Source of the DNA: Candidatus Gastranaerophilales bacterium
GTDB lineage: Bacteria; Cyanobacteriota; Vampirovibrionia; Gastranaerophilales; Gastranaerophilaceae
Length of the DNA stretch: 7,384 nt
Assembly (NCBI GenBank): GCA_021199975.1
Contig: JAJQHF010000129.1
Span: 1-7,384, forward strand
Direction of reading: 5' to 3'
Shown: in pieces, positions 1 to 4,869 of the stretch
Layout of the letters: each line of letters begins with the position of its first letter
How positions within the stretch are numbered: position 1 is the stretch's first letter
Made by a program: the position numbers and the translations under genes
The notes under the pieces: generated by a model
Told to the model about the DNA's origin: nothing
Database searches by the model: none
Seen by the model: only the letters and a program-made list of their open reading frames with translations

Positions 1-2
1 AC

Positions 3-53
3 GAAACAAAAACTTTCCAATATACGCTTGATTTGTCAGGGATTGCAGGGTAG
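3..53 (+). CDS. C-terminal end of an upstream late gene (partial, tentative)
   Basis: From base 3 a reading frame is open to a TAG at 51-53 and encodes 16 residues ending LDLSGIAG. The start lies outside the window. The alternating hydrophobic/polar composition is compatible with the end of a beta-rich structural protein, and in T7-like genomes a tail fibre or late structural gene often precedes the lysis/packaging genes; that assignment is inference from position only. A competing frame is open from base 1 to a TAA at 154-156 but uses codons less like its neighbours. Too little sequence is present to identify a family. Confidence 0.35.
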   Translation, partial: ETKTFQYTLDLSGIAG

Positions 54-155
54 GCAGTCAACAATGAAAACTTTTTATAAAATATCAAAATTTTTCAAGT
101 TCTTTTTCATACCTTTAAAAAGAGGTTTTATATTTAGAATGGAGATAAAAATATA

Positions 156-581
156 ATGAAATTAATAAGTGTAGAATTGATAGGCTGTCCAAAGATAGAA
201 GCTCGAGCAATTTTACCTTATGAAGATGCAAAAGATAAAAATAAAAAGCAATTTCAAGTTTTGCAGGGAGCATTATTAAAAGTAATTTATAAAAATAAAA
301 ATAATAAAGAAATAAAGAAAATCATAAATGCACCGAGAGGTTATATTTATGATGGAGCCACAATACCTTTTAAAATAGGTAAAGGTAATATGAAACTTCT
401 TATCCCTTCATTATTTCACGACCTTATGTGTGAGGATAAATCCCTGATAAATTATAACAGGAATTTATCCTCTCTTATTTTTAGAGAACTTTTAACAGAA
501 TGCGGAATAAATAAAATCAAAGCACAGGTAATGTATTTAGCCGTAGATAATTTTCAGAAGTTTATGAAAGGTTGGAAATAA
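156..581 (+). CDS. DUF1353 family phage protein
   Basis: A 141-residue protein of unknown function that resembles the DUF1353 family, common in tailed phages near lysis and packaging genes. Visible family hallmarks are the central 'PRGYIYDGATIPF' segment (about residues 60-72), corresponding to the P-x-GF-x-TDGAS-x-P core, followed by 'LFHDLMCED' (about 87-95), corresponding to the conserved HD, and a C-terminal helix with 'YLAVDNFQKF'. No signal peptide or membrane span is evident, so it is probably cytoplasmic. The ATG has a GGAG at 141-144, about a dozen bases upstream. The ATG also overlaps by one base the TAA (154-156) of an upstream frame. Its stop lies just ahead of the start of the next gene, consistent with one late transcript. 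The family call is fairly secure; a role in lysis or virion maturation is not established. Confidence 0.75.
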   Translation: MKLISVELIGCPKIEARAILPYEDAKDKNKKQFQVLQGALLKVIYKNKNNKEIKKIINAPRGYIYDGATIPFKIGKGNMKLLIPSLFHDLMCEDKSLINYNRNLSSLIFRELLTECGINKIKAQVMYLAVDNFQKFMKGWK

Positions 582-586
582 TTAAA

Positions 587-775
587 ATGGATTATAAAAA
601 ATTAATAGTAGCAGGACTTGTTTTTATCACGGTTCAATTTTTAATATCAGCTCATATCTTTGTAACTTTTTCAGAGATGGCAGCATATGCAGCTTCAAAA
701 GATAATTTAGTTCAGCTTGTAAATCAATTAGACAGAATAGAAAAGAAGATAGATAAAATAATTTTAGGTTATTAA
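587..775 (+). CDS. Small single-span membrane protein, holin/spanin candidate
   Basis: A 62-residue protein with a short basic N-terminus (MDYKK), one hydrophobic segment at about residues 6-28, and a charged helical C-terminus (about 38-59) with heptad-like hydrophobic spacing ending in 'DRIEKKIDKIILGY'. This layout is common in small phage lysis-cassette proteins next to endolysins, including holins and spanin-like proteins, but sequence alone does not say which. It sits 5 bases after the DUF1353 stop and 4 bases before the amidase start, so a role in delivering or timing the endolysin at the inner membrane is the natural inference. The ATG at 587 is preferred over an in-frame TTG at 572, which lies inside the previous gene; GGAA at 574-577 gives reasonable spacing for the ATG. 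It does not look like T7 gp17.5 by sequence. Confidence 0.6.
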   Translation: MDYKKLIVAGLVFITVQFLISAHIFVTFSEMAAYAASKDNLVQLVNQLDRIEKKIDKIILGY

Positions 776-779
776 TAAA

Positions 780-1232
780 ATGTTTAAAAGAATAGTATAT
801 CATTGGACAGCAGGTAATTATTCTCCTTGTATGACAGATTTAGAGCATTATCATTTTATTATTGATAAAGAAGGTAAAGTTTATAAAGGAGTATATAAAC
901 CTGAAGATAATTTAAACTGTAAAGACGGTAAATATGCAGCTCATACGGGAGGAGGCAACACAGGGGCAATAGGCATAGCTGTTGCTTGTCGTAAATCCCC
1001 TGCTTTACCTCCAACTAAAGAGCAGATAGAAAAAATGTGTAAATTAGGAGCTAAATTAAGTATAAAATATAATATTCCTTTAGAAAATATAATCACACAC
1101 GCAGAGTTTTCTCCCAATAGGAAAATAGATATAAACTCAATTCCTTATTTAAATCTTACAGGAATAAAACCCTGTGGAGATTATTTAAGAAAACTCACAA
1201 AAGAATGTATAGAAATGGATAAAAATGGATAA
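780..1232 (+). CDS. N-acetylmuramoyl-L-alanine amidase (endolysin, Amidase_2/PGRP fold)
   Basis: A 150-residue zinc amidase predicted to cut the lactyl-L-alanine bond between glycan strand and stem peptide, releasing progeny virions. It is a single catalytic domain without cell-wall-binding module or signal peptide, about the size of T7 lysozyme, so export would need the neighbouring membrane protein. Motifs in order: 'YHWTAG' (zinc ligand H8), 'HYHFIIDKEGKVYKG' (about 23-37), 'AAHTGGGNTGAIGIAV' (about 53-68) and 'THAEFSPNRKID' (about 106-117), giving candidate ligands H107 and D117 with K115 nearby. The Asp ligand is AmpD-like, whereas T7 lysozyme uses Cys. The stretch between H8 and the HYHF motif is much shorter than in T7 lysozyme, and T7's N-terminal tail that contacts RNA polymerase is absent. 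The 3' end overlaps the small terminase gene by 8 bases. Confidence 0.9.
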   Translation: MFKRIVYHWTAGNYSPCMTDLEHYHFIIDKEGKVYKGVYKPEDNLNCKDGKYAAHTGGGNTGAIGIAVACRKSPALPPTKEQIEKMCKLGAKLSIKYNIPLENIITHAEFSPNRKIDINSIPYLNLTGIKPCGDYLRKLTKECIEMDKNG

Positions 1233-1449
1233 AGAAAGAAAATTATATGATAAATTCGTAGATAAACTAAATGACCTTTTAGACAGTGAAGAAATCACAT
1301 CAAAAGAATTAAATGTTATACTTAATTTCTTAAAAGATAATGACATCAAAGCACAAAGTGATGTACATCAAGGACTTGTTAATTTAAAAGCTAAATTATC
1401 AGACCTTCCCTTTGATGTAGATGAATTACCAATTGAAAGGTTAAATTAA
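1225..1449 (+). CDS. terS: Terminase small subunit, T7 gp18-like
   Basis: A 74-residue acidic, mostly helical protein. It has the character of T7-group small terminases (T7 gp18 is slightly longer): an N-terminal helix with charged heptads, a central 'ELNVILNFLKDNDIKA' segment (about 28-43), and a C-terminal 'LPFDVDELP' tail. In the family, oligomers of this subunit recognise concatemeric phage DNA and hand it to the large subunit. The gene begins inside the amidase gene with an 8-base overlap, so its translation is probably coupled to amidase translation; a GGA at 1216-1218 is the only nearby ribosome-binding element. It ends 9 bases before the large terminase start. Identification rests on size, the FLKDN and LPFD segments and position directly upstream of terL; sequence identity to T7 gp18 is low. 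Confidence 0.75.
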   Translation: MDKERKLYDKFVDKLNDLLDSEEITSKELNVILNFLKDNDIKAQSDVHQGLVNLKAKLSDLPFDVDELPIERLN

Positions 1450-1458
1450 AATAAATAT

Positions 1459-3171
1459 ATGGATATAAGAAGTGATTATTTACTTCATCAAAAATGTCAA
1501 AAAGATTTTAAAAATCATTTATATATGGTCTTTAAATATCTGAATTTACCTAACCCTACTCAAATACAATATGATATAGCGGATGTTCTTCAATACAAAG
1601 ACTCTCAAGGAAATTTACCTGATACAATCATAGAAGGTTTCAGAGGAGTAGCAAAAAGTACAATAACTGGATGTTATGCTTCTTGGAGATTTGATAATGA
1701 CCCCGAGAACTATCAGTTATTGCAATTATCAATGAATCAGGTAGAAGCAAGCAAGTTTTTAAAATTCACAAGAAAACTTTTAGATATAGTACCTTATTTA
1801 AATTATCTTATTCCTGATGATAAAAAGAAGAATGCAGATTCTGCTTTGCAATTTGACGTAGCCCCCGCAATAACAAGAGTGCAGCCTTCTTGTAAAGCTG
1901 CGGGGATATTCGGCAACATCACAGGTAACCGTGCAACGGAAATCATAGCGGATGACATAGAGACATCTCAAAACTGTGATACTATTGTTAAAAGAGAGCA
2001 GATAAGAAAAGCCATAACGGAGTTCTCCCCAATCGTAAGACCTTTAAAAGGCAGAATATTGTATTTAGGTACTCCGCATACAGAGGAAAGTATTTATAAT
2101 GAAGAAGCAAGAAAAGGTTTCAGAGTACAAATATTTCCCGTAAGATACCCTAACGAGCAGGAAGAATTAAAGTATAACGGTAATTTAGCAGATACATTAA
2201 AACAAAAATTAAAAGATAATCCTTTATTGATAGGTAAACCTACAGACCCTAAAAGATTTGATGAAGAAACAATTTTAAAAGAAGAAGCAAAGGGTAGAAG
2301 TAAATTTCTAATGCAATATATGTTAGATAATACTTTATCTGATTTAGAAAGATACCCTTTAAAATGCAGTGATTTAATTGTTATTGATACAGATAAAGAC
2401 ATTGCCCCCGAGAAAGCAGCTTACGGAAGCAGCCCTAATTTAATAATAAAAGATTTAAACTGTTACGGTTTTAATACTGATAAATTTTATTCAAATATCC
2501 CTATAGAAAATGTAAAATGGCAGCCATACACGTTCAAATTAATGTCAATTGACCCATCAGGTCGTGGAAAAGATGAACTGGCTATTACAATAATAGGAGT
2601 ATTAAACGGTCAATTATTTTTATTAAAATCAGAAGGCTTGCAGGAAGGTTACAGCCCTGAAAACTTAAAACATATAGCAGAACTAGCTGCTGAATATAAA
2701 GTAAATAAAATAATAATTGAAAGTAACTTTGGTGACGGGATGTTTTCAAGTTTACTAACTCCTGTTATAAATAAAATCTACCCTTGCACTTTAGATGAAG
2801 TAAGCCACCATACACAAAAAGAGAGAAGAATTATAGATACACTTGAACCAGTAATGAACCAGCATAGGTTAATTGTAGGAAAAGATGTTATAAAAGAAGA
2901 TTCACAGTCAGTAGAAAAATACCCCGCTGAAATCAGAAGGGAGTATTCTTTGTTTTATCAAATGACAAGACTTACCAAAGACAGAAACTGCTTAGCTCAC
3001 GACGATAGACTGGATTGTTTGGCTATAGCAGTTGCAGCTTGCTTAGAGATGTTAAAAATTGATACGGATAAAATGATACTGGAGAGAGAAGAGGAAGAAT
3101 ATCAAAAATGGTTAAATCAATGGTTTGATGATGATTATGAAGTACAAAATAAATCTTGGTATGATTTATAA
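1459..3171 (+). CDS. terL: Terminase large subunit, T7 gp19-like DNA packaging ATPase/nuclease
   Basis: This 570-residue protein is the packaging motor that translocates DNA into the prohead and cuts concatemers. It is close in length to T7 gp19 (586 residues). ATPase domain: Walker A 'GFRGVAKST' at about 60-68, Walker B 'IIADDIE' at about 162-168, and coupling motif 'LGTPHTEES' at about 203-211. A T7-characteristic linker follows ('PTDPKRFDEE' about 261-270, 'LSDLERYPL' about 293-301). Nuclease domain: 'SIDPSGRGKDE' (acidic D365), 'ESNFGDGMF' (E421) and 'AHDDRLD' (D515, D516, D519), with the T7-typical 'DTLEPVMNQHRL' and 'YSLFYQMTRLTKD' blocks between. All catalytic motifs are intact. No strong ribosome binding site is seen near the ATG (AAAGG at 1436-1440 is distant), so coupling to terS is likely. 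A large hairpin begins 9 bases after the stop codon. Confidence 0.97.
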   Translation: MDIRSDYLLHQKCQKDFKNHLYMVFKYLNLPNPTQIQYDIADVLQYKDSQGNLPDTIIEGFRGVAKSTITGCYASWRFDNDPENYQLLQLSMNQVEASKFLKFTRKLLDIVPYLNYLIPDDKKKNADSALQFDVAPAITRVQPSCKAAGIFGNITGNRATEIIADDIETSQNCDTIVKREQIRKAITEFSPIVRPLKGRILYLGTPHTEESIYNEEARKGFRVQIFPVRYPNEQEELKYNGNLADTLKQKLKDNPLLIGKPTDPKRFDEETILKEEAKGRSKFLMQYMLDNTLSDLERYPLKCSDLIVIDTDKDIAPEKAAYGSSPNLIIKDLNCYGFNTDKFYSNIPIENVKWQPYTFKLMSIDPSGRGKDELAITIIGVLNGQLFLLKSEGLQEGYSPENLKHIAELAAEYKVNKIIIESNFGDGMFSSLLTPVINKIYPCTLDEVSHHTQKERRIIDTLEPVMNQHRLIVGKDVIKEDSQSVEKYPAEIRREYSLFYQMTRLTKDRNCLAHDDRLDCLAIAVAACLEMLKIDTDKMILEREEEEYQKWLNQWFDDDYEVQNKSWYDL

Positions 3172-3179
3172 TTCCTCAC

Positions 3180-3242
3180 ACCCCCTGCAAACCGCCTGAA
3201 CCTGCAATAAAATTGCACTTTCAGGCAATAGTGCAGGAGGGT
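3180..3242 (+). repeat. Large compound hairpin just downstream of terL
   Basis: Three consecutive stems fold one 63-base element. The outer stem pairs 3180-3189 with 3232-3242 (10 pairs, one bulged A at 3238). The middle stem pairs GCCTGAA (3194-3200) with TTCAGGC (3220-3226). The inner stem pairs TGCAAT (3203-3208) with ATTGCA (3212-3217) around an AAA loop. Between the middle and inner stems is a 2x2 internal loop. It starts 9 bases after the terminase stop. It could act as a late transcript terminator or 3' end stabiliser, but no U-tract follows directly. An RNA processing site or a DNA-level packaging or cleavage signal is equally possible. Confidence 0.75.
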
Positions 3243-3391
3243 ATAAAATACATAAAAAATAATTTTTCAATAAAAAATACACCTCAATCCCTTTATTTAT
3301 AATACTTTAAGTTAGTTTTTCATAAATTTTTAAATCCTCTGTATTGAACGTTTTTATACCGAGATGAATAAATACACCTCCTCGATATCCA

Positions 3392-3421
3392 ACCCGCCTT
3401 AACGAGGACTTAAAGGGGGGT
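3392..3421 (+). repeat. Imperfect hairpin
   Basis: ACCC-G-CCTTAA (3392-3402) can pair with TTAAAGG-G-GGGT (3410-3421), giving ten base pairs with one G/G mismatch and one bulged A around the loop CGAGGAC. A run of six G closes the 3' arm and no U-tract follows, so a classical intrinsic terminator is unlikely on the + strand. Function is unknown. Confidence 0.4.
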
Positions 3422-3484
3422 CTGGTGGAACATTTTGAGGTAGGTTTATATAAAATTTTAATAAAAAATAAAAATAGAAAAATC

Positions 3485-3525
3485 AGATTTAAAAACTATA
3501 GAAAATTTAAAAGTTTTTAAAATCT
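3485..3525. repeat. AT-rich inverted repeat (13-bp arms)
   Basis: AGATTTAAAAACT (3485-3497) is the reverse complement of AGTTTTTAAAATCT (3512-3525) apart from one extra A, with a 14-base loop. The arms are AT-rich and lie in DNA of similar composition, so chance is not excluded. A 13-bp near-perfect palindrome between the hairpins and the repeats could nevertheless be an operator, an integrase arm site or a weak bidirectional terminator. Confidence 0.4.
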
Positions 3526-3551
3526 AATTAAAAAATTTCAAATTCCCTTCA

Positions 3552-3637
3552 CCACTGTCAGCAGGGTGTAAAAAATACCATAAATTTTACTCTCCTCCTC
3601 CACTTTTGGCAAGATGTAAAAAATACCGCAAATTTTT
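3552..3637. repeat. Two direct repeats, 48-bp period
   Basis: Copy 1 begins at 3552 and copy 2 at 3600. Both read CCACT followed by a variable stretch, then TGTAAAAAATACC and, after two differing bases, AAATTTT. The first core is GGTGTAAAAAATACC and can form a small hairpin; the second has GATGT in place of GGTGT. A looser third copy appears at about 3234-3270 (GCAGGAGGGTATAAAATAC), overlapping the 3' arm of the large hairpin. ACACCCTGC at 3732-3740 is an exact inverted match to GCAGGGTGT at 3561-3569. Such arrays can be protein-binding sites in origins, packaging sites or attachment sites. Confidence 0.6.
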
Positions 3638-3715
3638 GAGGGGGTATATACGTAGTGCGAGCGCCCGACTTTCCCCCTTGACCTCCTCCCGAGTCAATTT
3701 ATTTTCAATTACTTC
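3638..3715. other. GC-rich patch within AT-rich DNA
   Basis: This stretch holds AGGGGG (3639-3644), TGCGAGCGCCCGAC (3656-3669), CCCCC (3673-3677) and CCTCCTCCCGAG (3682-3693). Its composition differs sharply from the A/T-dominated DNA on both sides. AGGGGG and CCCCCT can pair across a 28-base loop that contains GTATATAC. It may have a separate origin or be a protein-recognition or recombination site. No gene is confidently encoded here, although one - strand frame (3587-3823) is open through it. Confidence 0.45.
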
Positions 3716-3780
3716 ATTTTTTATCACTTCCACACCCTGCAAAAGCTTGTAAACATTGACTTTTGATAAAATATAACATT

Positions 3781-3789
3781 TTATCCACA
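3781..3789 (+). promoter_or_regulatory. DnaA box (TTATCCACA)
   Basis: TTATCCACA is an exact match to the bacterial consensus DnaA box TTATNCACA. Only one perfect copy was noticed in the window (a TTATCCATA at 4712-4720 differs by one base and covers the repressor-candidate start codon). It abuts phased A-tracts and lies upstream of a long AT-rich stretch, the usual arrangement of a replication origin. Confidence 0.55.
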
Positions 3790-3847
3790 AAAAACAAAGC
3801 AAAAATCCCACAAAAACACCCAAAAATCAGCCAAAAACAACACAAAA
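3789..3847. other. Helically phased A-tracts, predicted curved DNA
   Basis: A-runs of four to six bases begin at 3789, 3801, 3812, 3822, 3833 and 3844, spacings of 12, 11, 10, 11 and 11 bases. This near-helical phasing is the classic signature of intrinsically bent DNA. Between the runs the + strand is almost free of G and T and rich in C. The tract starts inside the DnaA box and is followed by AATAATATTATT and AATTAATTAATT, so bending plus an easily melted flank would suit an origin, although bent DNA also occurs near promoters and attachment or packaging sites. Confidence 0.65.
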
Positions 3848-3851
3848 CCAC

Positions 3852-4020
3852 ACAATAATATTATTATTTATAATTAATTAATTACACATCAACCAATTTA
3901 TATCCAATTTTTACATATTTTTTTCTTGTTTATTATTATCAATAGCAAAATATGCAAGCATAACAGCCAATACAATTAAAACAATTAAACAAAATATTTA
4001 CATAACTTTTTTAATTCTCA
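3852..4020. other. AT-rich tract, candidate DNA-unwinding region
   Basis: This stretch is composed almost wholly of A and T and includes the palindromes AATAATATTATT and AATTAATTAATT near its left end, and a tandem ACAATTAAA doublet at 3972-3989. No reading frame of note crosses it. It lies between the DnaA box/bent DNA and the first early promoter block, so it is a plausible duplex-unwinding element. The assignment is from composition and position only. Confidence 0.35.
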
Positions 4021-4037
4021 TACTTATTGTAAATATT

Positions 4038-4127
4038 TGTAAATAAATGTCATAATTATGTCAATTTTGATAAACTTCGGGCATTATATAAATATAAGCT
4101 AATTATTAAATAAAAAGAAAGGAATAA
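4038..4127 (+). promoter_or_regulatory. Early promoter/leader block A
   Basis: Upstream of the 4132 gene, TGTAAATAAAT (4038-4048), a GGG (4079-4081), TTATATAAATATAAG (4084-4098) and the leader AAGAAAGGAATAAA (4114-4127) occur in the same order and nearly the same spacing as in block B before 4870. TTGATA at 4067-4072 is a possible -35 and TATAAA or TATAAG a possible -10, but their spacing is not ideal. AAAGGA just before the ATG is the ribosome binding site. TTGTAAATA is doubled at about 4027-4045, which suggests operator sites. Confidence 0.5.
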
Positions 4128-4131
4128 AAAA

Positions 4132-4317
4132 ATGGCAGAAACACAATTAGACAAATACTACAATGAACTAATTACTTACGACTGGTTTACAGTCGAAGAA
4201 TTAGATTTGGTGACAAAAATAAATGGATATAACGAGCAGACATTAAATGATTGCTTATATGCTCGTTATGGCTTACACAATTATAAGCAGTTTAAAACAG
4301 AAATCAATAGAGATTAA
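4132..4317 (+). CDS. Small early protein of unknown function (61 aa)
   Basis: An acidic 61-residue cytoplasmic protein, first gene of a two-gene early unit. It has a helical N-terminus (about 5-30) and a segment 'NGYNEQTLNDCLYARYGL' at about 31-48. That pattern recalls a short recurring motif in small proteins of gut mobile elements, but I cannot name a family. Strong SD (AAAGGA) lies 9 bases before the ATG. The stop overlaps the SD of the next gene, so the two are probably co-translated. Its promoter block resembles that of the 4870 gene, implying the same control. As a first-transcribed early gene, possible roles are host take-over, superinfection exclusion or regulation of lysogeny; nothing in the sequence decides between them. 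Confidence 0.75.
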   Translation: MAETQLDKYYNELITYDWFTVEELDLVTKINGYNEQTLNDCLYARYGLHNYKQFKTEINRD

Positions 4318-4329
4318 GAGGTGTAATAT

Positions 4330-4500
4330 ATGAATAAAAAATATTTAAGCCATATATTAAATATGATGTTTGTTCTTGATGAATTAATAGCTGGAGAGCT
4401 TACGGTTGAATGCTTAAAAAAACAAGGTTTTACTTATTATCATCACTCTAACAATTTTAGAAATTATTTTTTAAAAAATTACAATTATGATGTTGAATAA
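4330..4500 (+). CDS. Small early protein of unknown function (56 aa)
   Basis: A 56-residue protein with an N-terminal helix 'HILNMMFVLDELIAGELTVECLKKQG' (about 8-33, mixed hydrophobic and acidic, not a clear membrane span) and a tyrosine/asparagine-rich C-terminus. The ribosome binding site GAGGTG (4318-4323) is six bases from the ATG and overlaps the stop region of the preceding gene, which strongly supports expression. Its TAA is 5 bases from the stop of the convergent - strand gene. TGTTGAA (4491-4497) and TTCAACA (4515-4521) form a 7-bp inverted repeat spanning the tail-to-tail junction, a possible weak bidirectional terminator. No family is recognised. Confidence 0.65.
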   Translation: MNKKYLSHILNMMFVLDELIAGELTVECLKKQGFTYYHHSNNFRNYFLKNYNYDVE

Positions 4501-4505
4501 ATAAA

Positions 4506-4718
4506 CTACTTAATTTCAACAGTTAAGCCCATAGCTTGAATAAAGTCATAAAATTCAATACAATTCAATGTACCTCGTTTTACTTTTTGAACAATATTAG
4601 TATAAGAATAATTTGTATTTAATTTTTGATTTGTTAAAAATACTAATTGCTTCATATTTATTTTATTACGAAACAATAAATTTTTAAAATAAAGTTCAAA
4701 TTCTCTATTTTTATCCAT
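4506..4718 (-). CDS. Small helix-turn-helix-like protein, phage repressor candidate
   Basis: A 70-residue protein and the only well-supported gene on the - strand, placed as a lysogeny repressor would be among oppositely directed early genes. The pattern 'LLFRNKINMKQLVFLTNQ...YSYTNIVQKVKRGTLNCIEFYDFIQAMGLTVEIK' matches short Cro/CI-type or DUF6471-like HTH proteins: an opening helix (about 6-18), helix 'MKQLVFLTNQK' (about 22-32), a turn, recognition helix with 'NIVQKVKRG' (about 41-49), and closing helix 'FYDFIQAMGL' (about 56-65). It lacks a peptidase or dimerisation domain, so it is far shorter than lambda CI. No SD precedes the ATG; a TTGTGA/TATTAT promoter placed so transcription would begin near the ATG suggests a leaderless mRNA. 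Likely targets are the similar blocks at 4038-4127 and 4768-4862. Repressor is favoured; a Cro-like role is possible. Confidence 0.65.
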   Translation of the reverse strand: MDKNREFELYFKNLLFRNKINMKQLVFLTNQKLNTNYSYTNIVQKVKRGTLNCIEFYDFIQAMGLTVEIK

Positions 4719-4725
4719 AAAAATA

Positions 4726-4755
4726 ATAATACATTAAAAATAAATTAATTCACAA
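4726..4755 (-). promoter_or_regulatory. Promoter of the repressor candidate, possibly leaderless transcript
   Basis: On the - strand TTGTGA (4755-4750) and TATTAT (4731-4726) are separated by 18 bases. Initiation about 7 bases beyond the -10 would fall at or next to the ATG (4718). Bases 4719-4749 contain no SD-like purine run on this strand, consistent with a leaderless message as known for lambda cI from PRM. Confidence 0.4.
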
Positions 4756-4767
4756 TATGTTAATAAA

Positions 4768-4862
4768 TGTAAATAAATATTCATTATCTGTTAATTTTTA
4801 AATCGTTAGGGAATTTATATTAATATAAGGAATTAATACATTAATAATAAATTAAGAAAGGA
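4768..4862 (+). promoter_or_regulatory. Early promoter/leader block B
   Basis: This block repeats the landmarks of block A: TGTAAATAAAT (4768-4778), GGG (4809-4811), TTATATTAATATAAG (4815-4829, 14 of 15 identical to A) and AAGAAAGGAATAAA (4854-4867). It lies in the divergent gap between the repressor candidate and the 4870 gene. A clear -35 was not identified; TATATT (4816-4821) or TATAAG (4824-4829) could serve as -10. TGTTAATAAATGTAAATAAAT just upstream may carry repressor half-sites, shared with the - strand promoter. Confidence 0.5.
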
Positions 4863-4869
4863 ATAAATT

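Larger units (their letters stand above)
3172..4131. other. 960-bp structured intergenic region at the late/early module junction
   Basis: No convincing protein-coding gene is visible on either strand between the terminase stop and the first early gene. The stretch is nevertheless not featureless. From left to right it contains three hairpin-forming elements, a pair of direct repeats spaced 48 bp apart, a C/G-rich patch at about 3638-3715, a consensus DnaA box followed by phased A-tracts, a very AT-rich segment (about 3852-4060), and a promoter/leader block before 4132. In T7-like phages the DNA right of terL and left of the early genes holds the terminal repeat, packaging signals and early promoters, so this is the expected position for ends, origin or attachment site. 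Which of these it is cannot be settled from this window. Confidence 0.75.

Noticed and set aside
111..126. Short hairpin ACCTTT/AGAGGT followed by T-rich sequence, as a terminator
   Set aside because: Only six pairs including one G-U, with an AAAA loop and a broken U-tract; too weak to call.
64..156. 30-codon frame with a stop overlapping the DUF1353 start (TAATG)
   Set aside because: The overlap is suggestive of coupling, but the product is a Phe/Lys-rich low-complexity peptide from an AT-rich spacer and no SD precedes its ATG.
572..586. TTG start for the small membrane protein
   Set aside because: It overlaps the end of the DUF1353 gene; the ATG at 587 has adequate SD spacing and keeps the usual short basic N-terminus.
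2094..2402. 102-codon - strand frame inside terL
   Set aside because: It is wholly antisense to the conserved terminase gene and is a shadow of its codon pattern.
3587..3823. 78-codon reading frame on the - strand
   Set aside because: It needs a TTG start with no SD, its first part is the complement of the phased A-tracts (giving an artificial Phe/Leu/Gly run), and it covers repeats and the GC patch. No family was recognised. Kept only as part of the GC-patch finding.
3172..4131. CRISPR array or tRNA gene in the long non-coding region
   Set aside because: The direct repeats are only two good copies without regular spacers, and no cloverleaf or T-loop motif was found.
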